From the NCBI RefSeq assembly GCF_022581195.2, contig NC_061469.1, forward strand, positions 2,542,001 to 2,606,000: a stretch of 64,000 nucleotides of DNA. The letters are read 5' to 3'. The notes below the pieces were generated by a model. It had not been told where the DNA came from, ran no database searches, and saw only the letters and a list, made by a program, of their open reading frames with translations. This stretch comes from Helicoverpa zea (lineage: Eukaryota; Arthropoda; Insecta; Lepidoptera; Noctuidae). Position 1 is the first letter of the stretch. Every line of letters starts with the position of its first letter. Position numbers and translations under genes: made by a program. This document shows, piece after piece, positions 57,301 to 61,435 of the stretch.

Positions 57301-60300
57301 AAATGTCCCCGTCTCCCCCGGCCCTGTAAAATCAATTAATAGAGTCGCGCTTCGTTACACAATCCTAAGTTGACCCCTGTTGTACATAATGGAATTGGGC
57401 TGCAAGGAGAATCATTGATACTCCCCACTTTGTACACAGAAAAGATTTTCTTGCGGAGCTTTAAATTTAAAGTAAGGGTTGTTTTAAATAAAATTGTGGT
57501 TTTCGTTACTTTGTGTCTGTCGTAATTTGAATTGTAATTGATGTCATCTGTGAGTGATCTTTGTTTTCAATAAGCCAATACGGTCTTTAGAAATCGGACA
57601 AGCCTGGTCTAATCTCACACGTAGTTAACGTTTACAGTAGTTTCATAAAAATAATTGTCTGTTATGTGAGTATTCACTTTACTTACAGATAAATGCAAAG
57701 TACATGAATATAAATCATTGTAGTAGTTTATGAAATCAAAGCTATATATTTATTGTTTTCAATACCTATAAAATGCATAGTAAATACCGATGGCTTGTAC
57801 AAACAAGTAGGCGACACTAACGCTTTTAGTGTCGCGGCTGATCATCAATTATTAGCGCCTGTAATGAACGCAAATCCTTTGATTCCATTGAACGAGTGCC
57901 AGAGGGAATTTGTGAGCCGTTGTGCAAGGTATAAGCGGAGCGGTCGCGGTTTTGGCTGTCAACAAAGAAGTGCAAGAAAGAAGTTAACAATAGCAATGTT
58001 TAAGATATCCTAATTACGCTTAGGTACTTACATACAGTAGGAATTAAGCCAAGTCAAGTAACCTGTAGGACGGGTTAAGCTAAACTTTACACTTTACACA
58101 AAAACTATTTAAATCCGACTCCTCATTTTGATTGAGTTTTAGTTACACTTCAATAACAAAATACAAAATTAAGTGTGTCCCCATAAATTTCAAACTTTAC
58201 AAAATCTCACAAAATATACTTACTCTTAAACACAGGTACTCAGTTTCATCCGGGTAGACTGGAAGCCTATACCAACATACTTGAGAAAAAGCTAGACAGA
58301 TGATGACAAAATCGCTGCTACTATCCTCGCTTCAGCTTATACCTTACCCCGTCCATCGTCGCGGTACATCAAGTATGCACTGAGGGAATGTGGGAGCGCC
58401 GTGACACCTCGGCCCAGCGTTCATTTCATTGTCTCTGACTACCCGCCCCGCGCCACCTAGCGCTCAATTCTATAAACAACATCATGCTATGCGTTTTAGT
58501 TTATATTTAATTGCTGAATACATATTATATGGTAGGCTGTGTGTTTGTGTCACTCTGAAATTTTGCCGGGTATGTAAATGTTTCAGGCCCGTTTTCATCG
58601 CCACCATAAACGCTAGTTTTTCTTTAAACATCTGATCACTTTAAAAATTGAATATTTATTTTTAACAGTTAAGAGTAAATGAGGTGTACTTATGTTGTCG
58701 TCGAACTTGGGGCATAGTTGTAGACACCAAATGGGAATCAAGATTATTGATGTCATCTGGGTAAATACATTTTTATACATATGATTTTGGTCGGCATGGA
58801 AATTGAGCCCTACACTATACTATTCCAATACCTAGGCACTAGGTTTAGTGGTCGTCTACTAGGTATCTGTATACACTTGTTAACTATCAGAGTAACACCT
58901 TTGTGCGCTCATCGTAAATTCTTTGTTAGCGGAGGTATAGGGACTCTGCGATGACGTCCACGTTTGTCAAAAGTGCACTTTGATCGACTGTTATTTTACC
59001 AACTTTGAAGTATTACAAATACCTACTTCAAATCTTCAAAGTATGTTGGTATCTTATATTTTTCATCCACTAATTGATGTCTGCCGCAAAGTGTAGCAAT
59101 AAAATTAATTTTACTAATGATTATTTATTAGTATCGCAGAAATATTCGACAAATAGCCAATTAGAATAATTCAGTTTACAAGTTGTATGTATCGTATGTT
59201 CGAAGGCGTCGCGTCTCCCGCCCGCCCGGTGTCGCTCGACTGCCCACAAATCTCGTTTGCGAGATCAAAGCCCATCCTCTGACATCGATATGCACACACT
59301 TTCAACGTAAAACTTATTTAAATAAAACATTTTATTTATCTTCACATACGAACACTCAAAAAGGATCATTTTTTAACTAAATAGAACATGTTTTTTGATT
59401 AAATTGCACGAGTCCTGCTATTTTGCACAGCGGCAAAATGTAATATGCAATTTATTTTATTGATAGTGTCTGTGTACTAAAAATAAATATTAGATGCTTC
59501 TATATCTGTTACCGGTTAATTGAAACATAAATAAACAGTGTATTTTATGCGTTAGATTCTATGACAGCTCAATATTTCACATGGTTTTAGGTTGGTTCAC
59601 ATGAGATGAAAGACTACATGCTAATTAATGCGTTGACACCTTTAACAAAATTGACTATACAGCACTGTTCAGACTGATCTCATAATCATCATATGTCATC
59701 TGTACAATTACTACTTAGTAATGCATATCTAAATAATTGGCTATTTAACATCCAGTCAACAATACGAAATAAACGTCCACTACTAGACTACCTACTGCCT
59801 TCCCCAAGCTGAGGGGATCTTTCCATACTCACCGCCCTGGATATACGAATTGGTGAGCACAGTGTGCGGGTTGGCAGAGCCTCGACCGTTATTCAGCAGG
59901 GCCGCATCACAGGAATGTGAAGCTGGCAATCGGTGCAGGTCGATGTTAAATTGCCCCCTTACACCCTTCTCCAAGAAAGAAGACTATAGGTACTTAATTC
60001 CTGTTTACTACAACGAAGTATACTAATAATACTTTCTTTTGTTACAGTACGGGCGCATTCCGCACGTCCCCCGGCGGCGCGGGCGAGCCGCCGCCGGCGC
60101 CGCCGCCGCCGCTGTTCCTGCCGCCGCATCTGTCGCATCTGTCGCAACACCTCAACCATTTGTCGCAGCCTTTCTTCCCGCTTAAAGGTGAAGTATTTTT
60201 TAAAGTGTTAAGTAGGTTTCACACGATTGAGGAAGGCCTTCTGTACCTAGAATATCCAGTAGATACAAATGGACAGGCAAAGAGATTGCTTTTAAGTTTT

Positions 60301-60840
60301 TATTCCCCAAAAGAACTCATAGGTAAGGTACATTGCTGTCTAATAACAGTTAAATAGCAGAATTAGAAATTACAACCGTTTTTGTTCGGTAAGCATGTCT
60401 GTATCGCTGATAAGATAGCTACAATTTCTTTTTACATTTATTCATTAACCTGTGAAGTTATATTAAGTTTTTGCATCCTGGAGTACCTAAAAAATAAAGG
60501 GTTGTACCTCCAAATGAATCCTTATTCATCTCTCAAAGCAGTTACCAACATATCAAACTCCAACTAAAGCAAAAAACCTCCATGTCTAATCCACTCTTCC
60601 TTTCTAGGTTGGGGCGCCCCCTGCCCTTGCTGCCCCAAAGAAGAAGCGCGCTCCTCCAGCGTGGCCGAGCTCAGGCGCAAGGCTCACGAGCACTCCGCCG
60701 CACTGCTGCACCAGCTCGCGAGCTTCCAGTCCCGAGCGCTCTTACCGTTGCCTCTGCCGCTGCCATTGCCGCCACTGCCGTTGCTGCCCCATGACGGCCA
60801 GCAACCACAAAGCCACGAGCCCCCGAAGCATCAGGAGTGA
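7885..60840 (+). CDS. Drgx: Drgx paired-like homeodomain transcription factor, 8 exons, 5' partial
   Basis: Join 7885-8002, 18377-18468, 18898-18999, 34098-34208, 34566-34729, 35149-35256, 60048-60187, 60608-60840 (1068 nt, 355 residues plus TGA). All junctions are GT-AG and all phases agree. Domains by visible residue: YHCPP motif near 14-18; homeodomain 59-118 with RNRTTFTLQQ at its start and VWFQNRRAKW at its end; SPxR-rich linker 142-196; Pro/Leu/His-rich 240-278; C-x-C-C at 284-287; OAR box about 296-313 (SVAELRRKAHEHS). Residue 50 of the homeodomain is Gln and residue 51 is Asn. The combination of YHCPP start, this homeodomain, the CPCC motif and the OAR box fits DRGX rather than Prrx, Alx or Arx. 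In vertebrates DRGX is a nuclear factor needed for sensory and dorsal-horn neuron wiring; a sensory-neuron role here is inferred. The initiator Met lies in an unseen upstream exon. Confidence 0.93.
9000..9190. promoter_or_regulatory. CpG-rich block in intron 1
   Basis: A sharp island of GC and CpG in AT-rich DNA, including GCGCGCGGCGGGCCGCGG. It contains an inverted CCAAT box (GATTGG near 9104) and CGCCATCTATTATTCATAAAA at its right side, a Hox/Cdx-like site. It is about 1 kb downstream of the first recognised exon. It could be an alternative promoter or an enhancer. An 85-codon - strand open frame across it looks like a composition artefact. Confidence 0.35.
10535..11549. mobile_element. Nested element with perfect 15-bp terminal inverted repeats
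   Basis: AAAGGTCATTGGGCA at 10535-10549 is exactly inverted at 11535-11549. Between them lie three copies of a second repeat family whose consensus contains GGAGTTCCCTCGA and CCATCATCAG: - strand at about 10660-10932 and 10939-11063, + strand at about 11087-11340. No transposase frame is seen. The TSD is unclear. Confidence 0.55.
11595..12330 (+). repeat. Internal tandem units (~318 bp) of the composite repeat
   Basis: TCTGAGTTCACGGGAAGTAC at 11802 recurs with one change at 12120, a 318-bp spacing. Flanking parts (TGTATCTTTTGAT, then AAAGGGACAA, then a TTGATAC...CGTTC motif) repeat in the same order. A third partial unit end is seen at about 11605-11650. Confidence 0.7.
12328..12381. repeat. 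(GACA)n microsatellite
   Basis: About 13 uninterrupted GACA units followed by GGACAAC. It lies just inside the right end of the composite repeat; the 61.6 kb copy has a matching (GTCC/GTCT)n run at 61603-61638. Confidence 0.95.
13134..13273 (-). mobile_element. RTE-type LINE 3' fragment
   Basis: Same family as 494-569, with (CAT)n at the left and coding tail on the - strand, extending to GCCAGCCGTCTTGCGCAAG. It is about 140 bp. A short duplication TTAGTATC is found at 13127 and 13274. Confidence 0.8.
13330..14020. repeat. Tandem array with 147-bp period, about 4.7 copies
   Basis: The marker GTCCCGAGG starts at 13424, 13571, 13718 and 13865, with the diverged form at 14015: spacings of 147, 147, 147 and 150. 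Each unit carries TTTGCCCAGCACTGGGAGTGG, TTCACTCTTAATACGAAACC and GAAATCGCTCCC. The outer units are more diverged than the inner ones, as in unequal crossing-over. No coding function. Confidence 0.92.
14325..14650 (+). mobile_element. Dispersed repeat related to the nested copies at 10.6-11.3 kb
   Basis: TAAAATAAGCTCGAACACGA, GGAGTTCCCTCG and TTTCCATCATCAGACTCTGG occur in the same order as in the three copies inside 10535-11549. Class unknown. Confidence 0.55.
15161..15602 (-). mobile_element. tRNA-derived SINE, 5'-truncated, split by an insertion
   Basis: The - strand halves 15161-15290 and 15509-15602 match successive parts of the SINE at 19122-19511 (for example GCAGTCGTTACGGGTAG and CCTCAACCCAGTTACCCGG in reverse). 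About 218 bp interrupts them. The tRNA-like head is missing. Confidence 0.7.
15291..15508. mobile_element. MITE-like insertion inside the SINE
   Basis: It contains TTCAAACTTTTAGTCGGCTA near its left side and CCGGTATCAGACGGACTAAA further right, resembling the ends of 585-775. It lies exactly between two contiguous pieces of the SINE, so it inserted later. Confidence 0.45.
15872..16018. mobile_element. MITE with ~22-bp imperfect inverted ends
   Basis: The left end GCCTTACTACAAAAACTTTA and the reverse complement of the right end (GTCTTACCACAAAAACTTTT) pair almost fully. It is 147 bp, non-coding, and abuts the SINE at 16021. Confidence 0.65.
16021..16386 (-). mobile_element. tRNA-derived SINE, second family
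   Basis: On the - strand the head reads CTGCCTCGTTGGTCTAGCTG (A box) and, farther on, CTCGGGTTCGATTCCCGAG (B box), clear RNA polymerase III promoter elements. The body continues for about 300 bp to GCCGATAATCGGCTAGGAGG. It is apparently full length. Confidence 0.75.
18222..18300. mobile_element. MITE, family GGCCCAAGTTCA, deleted copy
   Basis: Starts GTAGGCCCAAGTTCACTG and ends with the inverted CTGTGAACTTGGACCTCA. It is the shortest of three copies (others at 26093-26232 and 58584-58714). Confidence 0.6.
18377..18468 (+). CDS. Drgx: Drgx exon B, start of homeodomain
   Basis: The acceptor is AACAG ending 18376, the donor GTAAATG at 18469. Two bases complete the Tyr codon, then 30 codons follow: YHPAIHDDTFVRRKQ leads into RRNRTTFTLQQ. 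It covers homeodomain positions 1-12, the N-terminal arm and the start of helix 1. An alternative AG at 18382-18383 would shift the frame and is rejected. Confidence 0.93.
18469..18897 (+). other. Drgx: Drgx intron 2 (429 bp)
   Basis: GT-AG, interrupting the homeodomain after position 12. A segment at about 18715-18860 (TCAAACTGAACTATTGGCTA) resembles parts of the 585-775 family, at low confidence. Nothing else is seen. Confidence 0.9.
18898..18999 (+). CDS. Drgx: Drgx exon C, homeodomain helices 1-3
   Basis: The acceptor is ATTACAG ending 18897, the donor GTCAGT at 19000. It holds exactly 34 codons, phase 0 at both ends, beginning LEELETAFAQTHYPDVF and ending TEARVQ. It covers homeodomain positions 13-46. 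The following intron falls between positions 46 and 47, a well-known conserved intron site in paired-class homeobox genes, which independently supports the model. Confidence 0.96.
19122..19511 (+). mobile_element. Full-length tRNA-derived SINE
   Basis: The head contains an A box (TGGCCTAGTGG at 19131) and a B box (GGTTCGATTCC ending 19185). A conserved body follows (CGGATGGCACGTTAAACTGT, GCAGTCGTTACGGGTAG) and a 3' end GGCTCGGAGGAGGATGATGATG. The (GAT)n tail resembles the RTE tails here, suggesting RTE-driven mobilisation (inference). It starts about 120 bp after the third Drgx exon. Confidence 0.85.
25511..25662 (+). mobile_element. Retroelement 3' fragment
   Basis: Contains AAACATCTCGAGGAAATCTG, CGCATTGAGCAAGCGTGGTG and GGCCTGTGTCCAGCAGTGGG: a very common moth retroelement tail resembling the RTE C-terminal region. 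Non-functional. Confidence 0.6.
26093..26232. mobile_element. MITE, family GGCCCAAGTTCA, best copy
   Basis: The left end AAGGCCCAAGTTCATCGAC pairs with the right end GTCGGTGAACTTTGGCCTAA over about 30 bp with few mismatches. It is 140 bp long and non-coding. Confidence 0.75.
26960..27154 (-). mobile_element. Poly(A) non-LTR retroposon 3' end with 12-bp TSD
   Basis: On the - strand it ends in a long A run (T run 26958-26974 on +). Perfect 12-bp duplications ATAATGTGGCTT lie at 26948-26959 and 27155-27166. Its sequence (GGGTTAGCAGCGGTGAGGG, CAGGGCCGCGG) matches in reverse a + copy at 38790-38925. Confidence 0.85.
28231..28552. mobile_element. Foldback MITE with ~120-bp arms
   Basis: The arms start AAGGTAGAATTCCGTGG and carry, in both, GTCAACCTATGAAAATGTAT followed by GGCACCG and CGCGCGCGG. 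The right arm has an extra CGCGCGCGGC insertion. Only about 80 bp lies between the arms, so the single strand would form a long hairpin. Confidence 0.8.
28671..30297. mobile_element. DNA transposon remnant, 1.6 kb, 24-bp TIR, TA target site
   Basis: GGGGAGGTAGGGGAGAGATG at the left end is inverted at the right end with one mismatch over 24 bp, flanked by TA on both sides. Inside lies a 14-bp hairpin (28705-28718 with 28743-28756) and repeat material starting AACCCCCGACGCAAAAA at 29468 with a similar motif at 29978. No intact transposase frame is seen. TA flanks are compatible with Tc1/mariner-like or related superfamilies. Confidence 0.65.
30733..30878 (-). repeat. Dispersed repeat, copy 1
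   Basis: In reverse it carries CGTATTTGACCTAGAAGAAG and GACCTACCTGCATTA in the same order as 38944-39065. Unclassified. Confidence 0.6.
32353..32484 (-). mobile_element. LINE 3' end fragment
   Basis: Inverted, diverged copy of 1095-1232: CAAAGTCAAAT at the tail side, AGGCCTTTACAAGCAC, and TTATGGAGAAGAACGGGCAA at the other end. Confidence 0.55.
33148..33292 (-). mobile_element. RTE-type LINE 3' fragment with 11-bp TSD
   Basis: Same family as 494-569, 145 bp. Perfect duplication CATTTTTATTT at 33137-33147 and 33293-33303. The (CAT)n end is at the left. Confidence 0.88.
34098..34208 (+). CDS. Drgx: Drgx exon D, recognition helix and basic tail
   Basis: The acceptor is TTTGTCTTCAG ending 34097, the donor GTACGATA at 34209. 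It holds 37 codons beginning VWFQNRRAKWRKAERLKEE. This is the DNA-contacting half of helix 3 (W48, F49, Q50, N51, R53), followed by a charged Lys/Arg/Glu stretch typical of the region just after DRGX-type homeodomains. Confidence 0.96.
34209..34565 (+). other. Drgx: Drgx intron 4 (357 bp)
   Basis: GT-AG. No repeat or regulatory element recognised. Confidence 0.9.
34566..34729 (+). CDS. Drgx: Drgx exon E, Ser/Pro/Arg-rich linker
   Basis: The acceptor is TCCAG ending 34565, the donor GTAAGATC at 34730. It holds 54 codons plus two bases. The exon is GC-rich against an AT-rich background and encodes a disordered, Ser/Pro-rich segment ending in SPxR repeats (SPRRSPLRSPNRSPNRSPR). Such repeats are possible proline-directed kinase sites (inference). 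No folded domain is visible. Confidence 0.88.
34730..35148 (+). other. Drgx: Drgx intron 5 (419 bp)
   Basis: GT-AG. No repeat or regulatory element recognised. Confidence 0.9.
35149..35256 (+). CDS. Drgx: Drgx exon F, linker
   Basis: The acceptor is TTTTCATCAG ending 35148, the donor GTAAGTAC at 35257. One base completes the Arg codon, then 35 codons, then two bases of a His codon. It continues the Ser/Pro-rich linker (SCPSPAPSVGSASS) and ends HHIFSPFD. It joins in frame to exon G across a 24.8 kb intron, which is the weakest link for lack of domain homology, though phase and composition agree. Confidence 0.85.
36997..37565 (+). mobile_element. Non-LTR retrotransposon 3' end with reverse-transcriptase C-terminus
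   Basis: The frame 37032-37307 encodes the end of a LINE polyprotein: PSYLRERFSFVRS, then AVRLWNSLPPELRSC, then FKQKLKSYYLS and a stop at 37305. The WNSLPxELR...FKxKLK pattern is characteristic of the tail of CR1/Jockey-like polyproteins. An AT-rich 3' UTR follows and ends in (AAAT)n near 37545-37565. Everything upstream of the tail is missing. Confidence 0.75.
38560..38935 (+). mobile_element. Non-LTR retroelement 3' end, + copy
   Basis: 38790-38925 matches in reverse the TSD-flanked element at 26960-27154 (CCGCGGCCCTGGTATATAAA, GTCAGTAAGAGTCTGACAG, GCTGCTAACCC). The frame 38596-38859 is probably a remnant of the element's polyprotein end. The left boundary is uncertain. Confidence 0.6.
38944..39065 (+). 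repeat. Dispersed repeat, copy 2
   Basis: TCGTTAGTTCACTCATA, GTATTTGACCTAGAAGAAG and CATGACCTACCTGCATTACG match 30733-30878 in reverse. It directly follows the retroelement end. Confidence 0.6.
39660..39851 (+). CDS. THAP-type zinc finger exon
   Basis: ATG at 39660 opens 64 codons ending at a strong donor, GTAAGT at 39852, phase 0. The sequence shows the THAP C2CH pattern: Cys9 and Cys14 (CCGVPQC), Trp39 (RNKWLKLAR), then Cys59 and His62 (FCEDHFD), with Pro30 in YVPHN. THAP domains bind DNA and occur in P-element-type transposases and domesticated host proteins. No second exon that continues it was found, because a piggyBac-type element begins 91 bp downstream. A CRE-like TGACGTCA lies at 39584-39591, 69 bp before the ATG. 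Likely a transposon-derived or gene fragment rather than an active gene. Confidence 0.7.
39943..40747 (-). mobile_element. Internally deleted piggyBac-family transposon, TTAA-flanked
   Basis: CCCTAGAAAGATAATC at the left end and its inverse at the right end are flanked by TTAA at 39939-39942 and 40748-40751, the piggyBac target site. Subterminal repeats (GCGTAAAATTGACGCATG and a diverged partner) match the arrangement I recall for moth piggyBac. On the - strand the right 210 bp corresponds to the 5' end (ACGACCGCGTGAGTCAAAAT), then jumps directly to the transposase C-terminus and 3' end. Total 805 bp against about 2.5 kb for an autonomous element. It cannot move on its own but keeps both ends. 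Confidence 0.92.
40344..40526 (-). pseudogene. piggyBac transposase C-terminal remnant
   Basis: On the - strand it encodes APTLQRYLRDNISNILPNE and a Cys-rich tail YCSYCPSKKRRKANASCKKC, the end of piggyBac transposase including part of its zinc-binding cross-brace domain. A TGA at 40344-40346 ends the frame after IGK. The expected downstream Cys/His residues (ICRDHNVDMC) lie in another frame, so a frameshift broke the tail. The catalytic Asp residues are in the deleted part. Confidence 0.88.
40770..40897 (-). CDS. Exon-like frame, convergent to the THAP exon
   Basis: The - strand ATG at 40897 opens 42 codons and ends at the consensus donor GTAAGT (plus strand 40764-40769), leaving two bases. 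The product starts MEPGFIKANSANLPRIDIIM and continues LGKFLASNKDFCSAEFRNVK. I have a vague memory of similar RID-x-(I/M)-x-L-x-x-F segments in insect repetitive proteins but cannot name the family. A CRE-like TGACGTCA lies at 41004-41011, 107 bp upstream, in a CpG-rich stretch. It points toward the THAP exon, with the piggyBac element between. Confidence 0.45.
41309..41392 (-). pseudogene. C-terminal peptide of an unassigned, probably transposon, protein
   Basis: 28 codons on the - strand ending in TAG: IAIQRGNAASRLGTI followed by an acidic end DSDADEYFD. Such ends recur in moth repetitive ORFs as far as I recall, but I cannot assign it to a family. No upstream coding part is seen. Confidence 0.35.
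45165..45230 (-). mobile_element. Helitron-like fragment
   Basis: ACTAGTTTCCGCCAGCGG is the inverse of the end of the neighbouring element at 45262-45452. The remainder (CCCGTACCCGGATAAAATAT) is typical of the same family's body. Confidence 0.45.
45262..45452 (+). mobile_element. Non-autonomous Helitron-like element
   Basis: It begins TCCTACTTATATTATAAATA, contains CGCAAAAACCGCTGGACCGA and ends GCGAAGCCGCTGGCGGAAGCTAGT. The GC-rich hairpin followed by CTAGT at the end fits a Helitron 3' terminus. No coding capacity. Confidence 0.55.
48728..49075. promoter_or_regulatory. CpG-rich block in intron 6
   Basis: About 350 bp with many CpG dinucleotides (CCCGGCCGCGCGATACGATT, GCCGCTTGTCGG) in AT-rich surroundings. 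An open frame of 90 codons (48791-49063) is present but without a recognised motif. Together with similar blocks at 49240-49480 and 49600-49760 it forms a cluster; enhancer or alternative promoter is inferred. Confidence 0.35.
49240..49480. promoter_or_regulatory. CpG-rich block, second in the cluster
   Basis: Contains CGGGCGGGGTGTACGAAATG, GCGAGCGCGTCCGGCGTGC and CTCGCTCCCCCGGGCTGCC. Non-coding as far as can be seen. Confidence 0.3.
49600..49760. promoter_or_regulatory. CpG-rich block, third in the cluster
   Basis: Starts CGGTGAGCGGGCGGGCGCGT and continues with GACTTTATAATC-like AT/GC alternation and CGTCGCGAGCG. Possibly part of one regulatory domain with the two preceding blocks. Confidence 0.3.
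52076..52136 (-). mobile_element. SINE 3' fragment with 13-bp TSD
   Basis: In reverse it reads GAAGCTGACCCCAACATAGT and GGGAAAAAAGGCTCGG, the end of the 19122-19511 family. Perfect 13-bp duplications (TGAACATAAACAA) at 52063-52075 and 52137-52149. Only 61 bp were inserted. Confidence 0.85.
56386..56440 (+). repeat. Fragment of a common moth repeat
   Basis: AACTGACTTCAAAATTAGAA followed by GGAGGTTCTCGATTATTCGG resembles the widespread ACCGACTTC...GGAGGTTCTC element end. Only about 55 bp is recognisable. Confidence 0.35.
58235..58309 (+). mobile_element. SINE 3' fragment, diverged
   Basis: ACTCAGTTTCATCCGGGTAG and ACTGGAAGCCTATACC, then GATGATGAC, match the 3' part of the 19122-19511 SINE with many changes. 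No TSD was identified. Confidence 0.6.
58584..58714. mobile_element. MITE, family GGCCCAAGTTCA, diverged copy
   Basis: The left end CAGGCCCGTTTTCATCGCCA and the inverted right end GTCGTCGAACTTGGGGCA correspond to the copy at 26093-26232. Confidence 0.55.
59800..59974 (-). other. Exon-like GC-rich block, unidentified
   Basis: On the - strand an open frame from ATG 59974 carries GQFNIDLHRLPASHSC and NPHTVLTNSYIQGG, then meets a very good donor (GCG|GTGAGTATG at about 59837-59845). Base composition is exon-like against AT-rich flanks. It lies 73 bp before Drgx exon G on the opposite strand. I do not recognise it. It could be a retrocopy or repeat fragment, or an antisense exon. It is also open on the + strand. 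Confidence 0.3.
60048..60187 (+). CDS. Drgx: Drgx exon G, Pro- and His/Leu-rich segment
   Basis: The acceptor is TTTTGTTACAG ending 60047, the donor GTGAAG at 60188. It encodes a Gly/Pro-rich stretch, a poly-Pro run, and the repeat-like HLSHLSQHLNHLSQ, ending PFFPLK. FFP followed by LKG and a Cys cluster resembles the region before the OAR box of vertebrate DRGX as I recall it. The reading frame stays open into the intron to a TAG at 60355, and a second in-frame donor lies at 60323 (see findings). Confidence 0.88.
60188..60607 (+). other. Drgx: Drgx intron 7 (420 bp) with in-frame alternative donor
   Basis: The first 167 bp is open in the Drgx frame to TAG 60355-60357. A second donor ATAG|GTAAGG at 60323 keeps the phase and would add 45 codons. 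The short form better matches the expected LKG...CPCC junction. Confidence 0.75.
60608..60840 (+). CDS. Drgx: Drgx terminal exon with OAR box
   Basis: The acceptor is TCTTTCCTTTCTAG ending 60607. Two bases complete a Gly codon, then 76 codons and TGA at 60838. It encodes CPCC, then the OAR box SSVAELRRKAHEHSAALLHQL, a C-terminal signature of paired-like homeoproteins, then a Leu/Pro run and HEPPKHQE. The OAR box is about 43 residues from the end. The Leu/Pro tail is part of a tandem repeat that continues past the stop. Confidence 0.92.
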
Positions 60841-61086
60841 AGTTTCAGTGGCTTCTTGTATAGTTGAGTGCTCCTGCCGTTGCCACTACTGCCGTTGCTG
60901 CCCCATGACGACCAACAAACACAAAACCATGAACCCCCTAAACATCAGGAGTGAAGTTTCAGTGGCTTCTTGTATGGTCGAGCGCTCCTGCCGTTGCCTC
61001 TGCCGCTGCCGTTGCCGCCGCTGCCGTTACTGCCCCATGACGCCCAACAACCACAAAGCCATGAGCCCCCCAAACATCAGGAGTGA
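60733..61086 (+). repeat. Drgx: Three-copy tandem repeat of the Drgx C-terminal tail, each copy ending in TGA
   Basis: Copies start at 60733, 60865 and 60979, with stop codons at 60838, 60952 and 61084. Spacings of 114 and 132 nt are both multiples of three. Copy 1 is the translated Drgx tail, copy 2 lacks 18 nt of the Leu/Pro part, and copy 3 is full length. Copies 1 and 3 differ at nine codons of 36, and eight of those differences are synonymous. An additional TGA at 60865 begins copy 2, where copies 1 and 3 have CGA. A fourth degraded fragment of the unit lies at 61175-61218. Confidence 0.9.
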
Positions 61087-61287
61087 AGCTATAAAGCTAT
61101 AAAATAATGCATGCAATAATTTATGGTGATGGTAATTCCACTATATGAGAAATCTTTGCAACTATTATATTACCTAAACACCAGGAGTACCTAAAGATTC
61201 AGTGGCTTCTTGCATGGTGATCGTAACGTAACAGTTAAATTCTCGCGACCCCAACTGTCGGTGAAGCTTTATTGTAATTTCACGGTA

Positions 61288-61293
61288 AATAAA
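61288..61293 (+). terminator. Drgx: Candidate poly(A) signal AATAAA, proximal
   Basis: First AATAAA downstream of the Drgx stop (448 bp) and of the C-terminal repeat copies. A T/GT-rich stretch follows. Use is unproven. Confidence 0.35.
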
Positions 61294-61360
61294 TTTCTTG
61301 CATAAACATTACCTGTGTATAAATAAGGACATAGATTACCATTGATGGTGTCTTTCTCAC

Positions 61361-61435
61361 GTCATCATCATCATCATCATCAGCCTATCGCAGTCCACTG
61401 CTGGACATAGGCCTCTCCAAGTGCACGCTACTGAG
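61361..61435 (-). mobile_element. RTE-type LINE, 75-bp truncated insertion with 11-bp TSD
   Basis: Same family and nearly the same truncation point as 494-569. Perfect duplication GTCTTTCTCAC at 61350-61360 and 61436-61446. It lies about 70 bp after the proximal AATAAA, so in the 3' UTR only if a distal poly(A) site is used. Confidence 0.88.

Larger units (their letters stand above)
35257..60047 (+). other. Drgx: Drgx intron 6 (24.8 kb)
   Basis: The largest intron. 35.3-36.9 kb, 41.6-45.1 kb, 45.5-48.7 kb, 50.3-52.0 kb and 52.2-58.2 kb hold no recognised gene. They are AT-rich with scattered CpG-richer blocks (for example 43120-43260, 46100-46340, 46690-46800, 53080-53160, 54280-54480, 56570-56680) that resemble non-coding conserved elements. 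The 130-codon - strand open frame at 43532-43924 has no recognised motif or splice context and is not called as a gene. Confidence 0.8.

Noticed and set aside
60791..61102. Cys-rich 103-codon frame (CRCRCRRC-like) as a separate small protein
   Set aside because: It is the +1 shadow of the Leu/Pro repeat of the Drgx tail.
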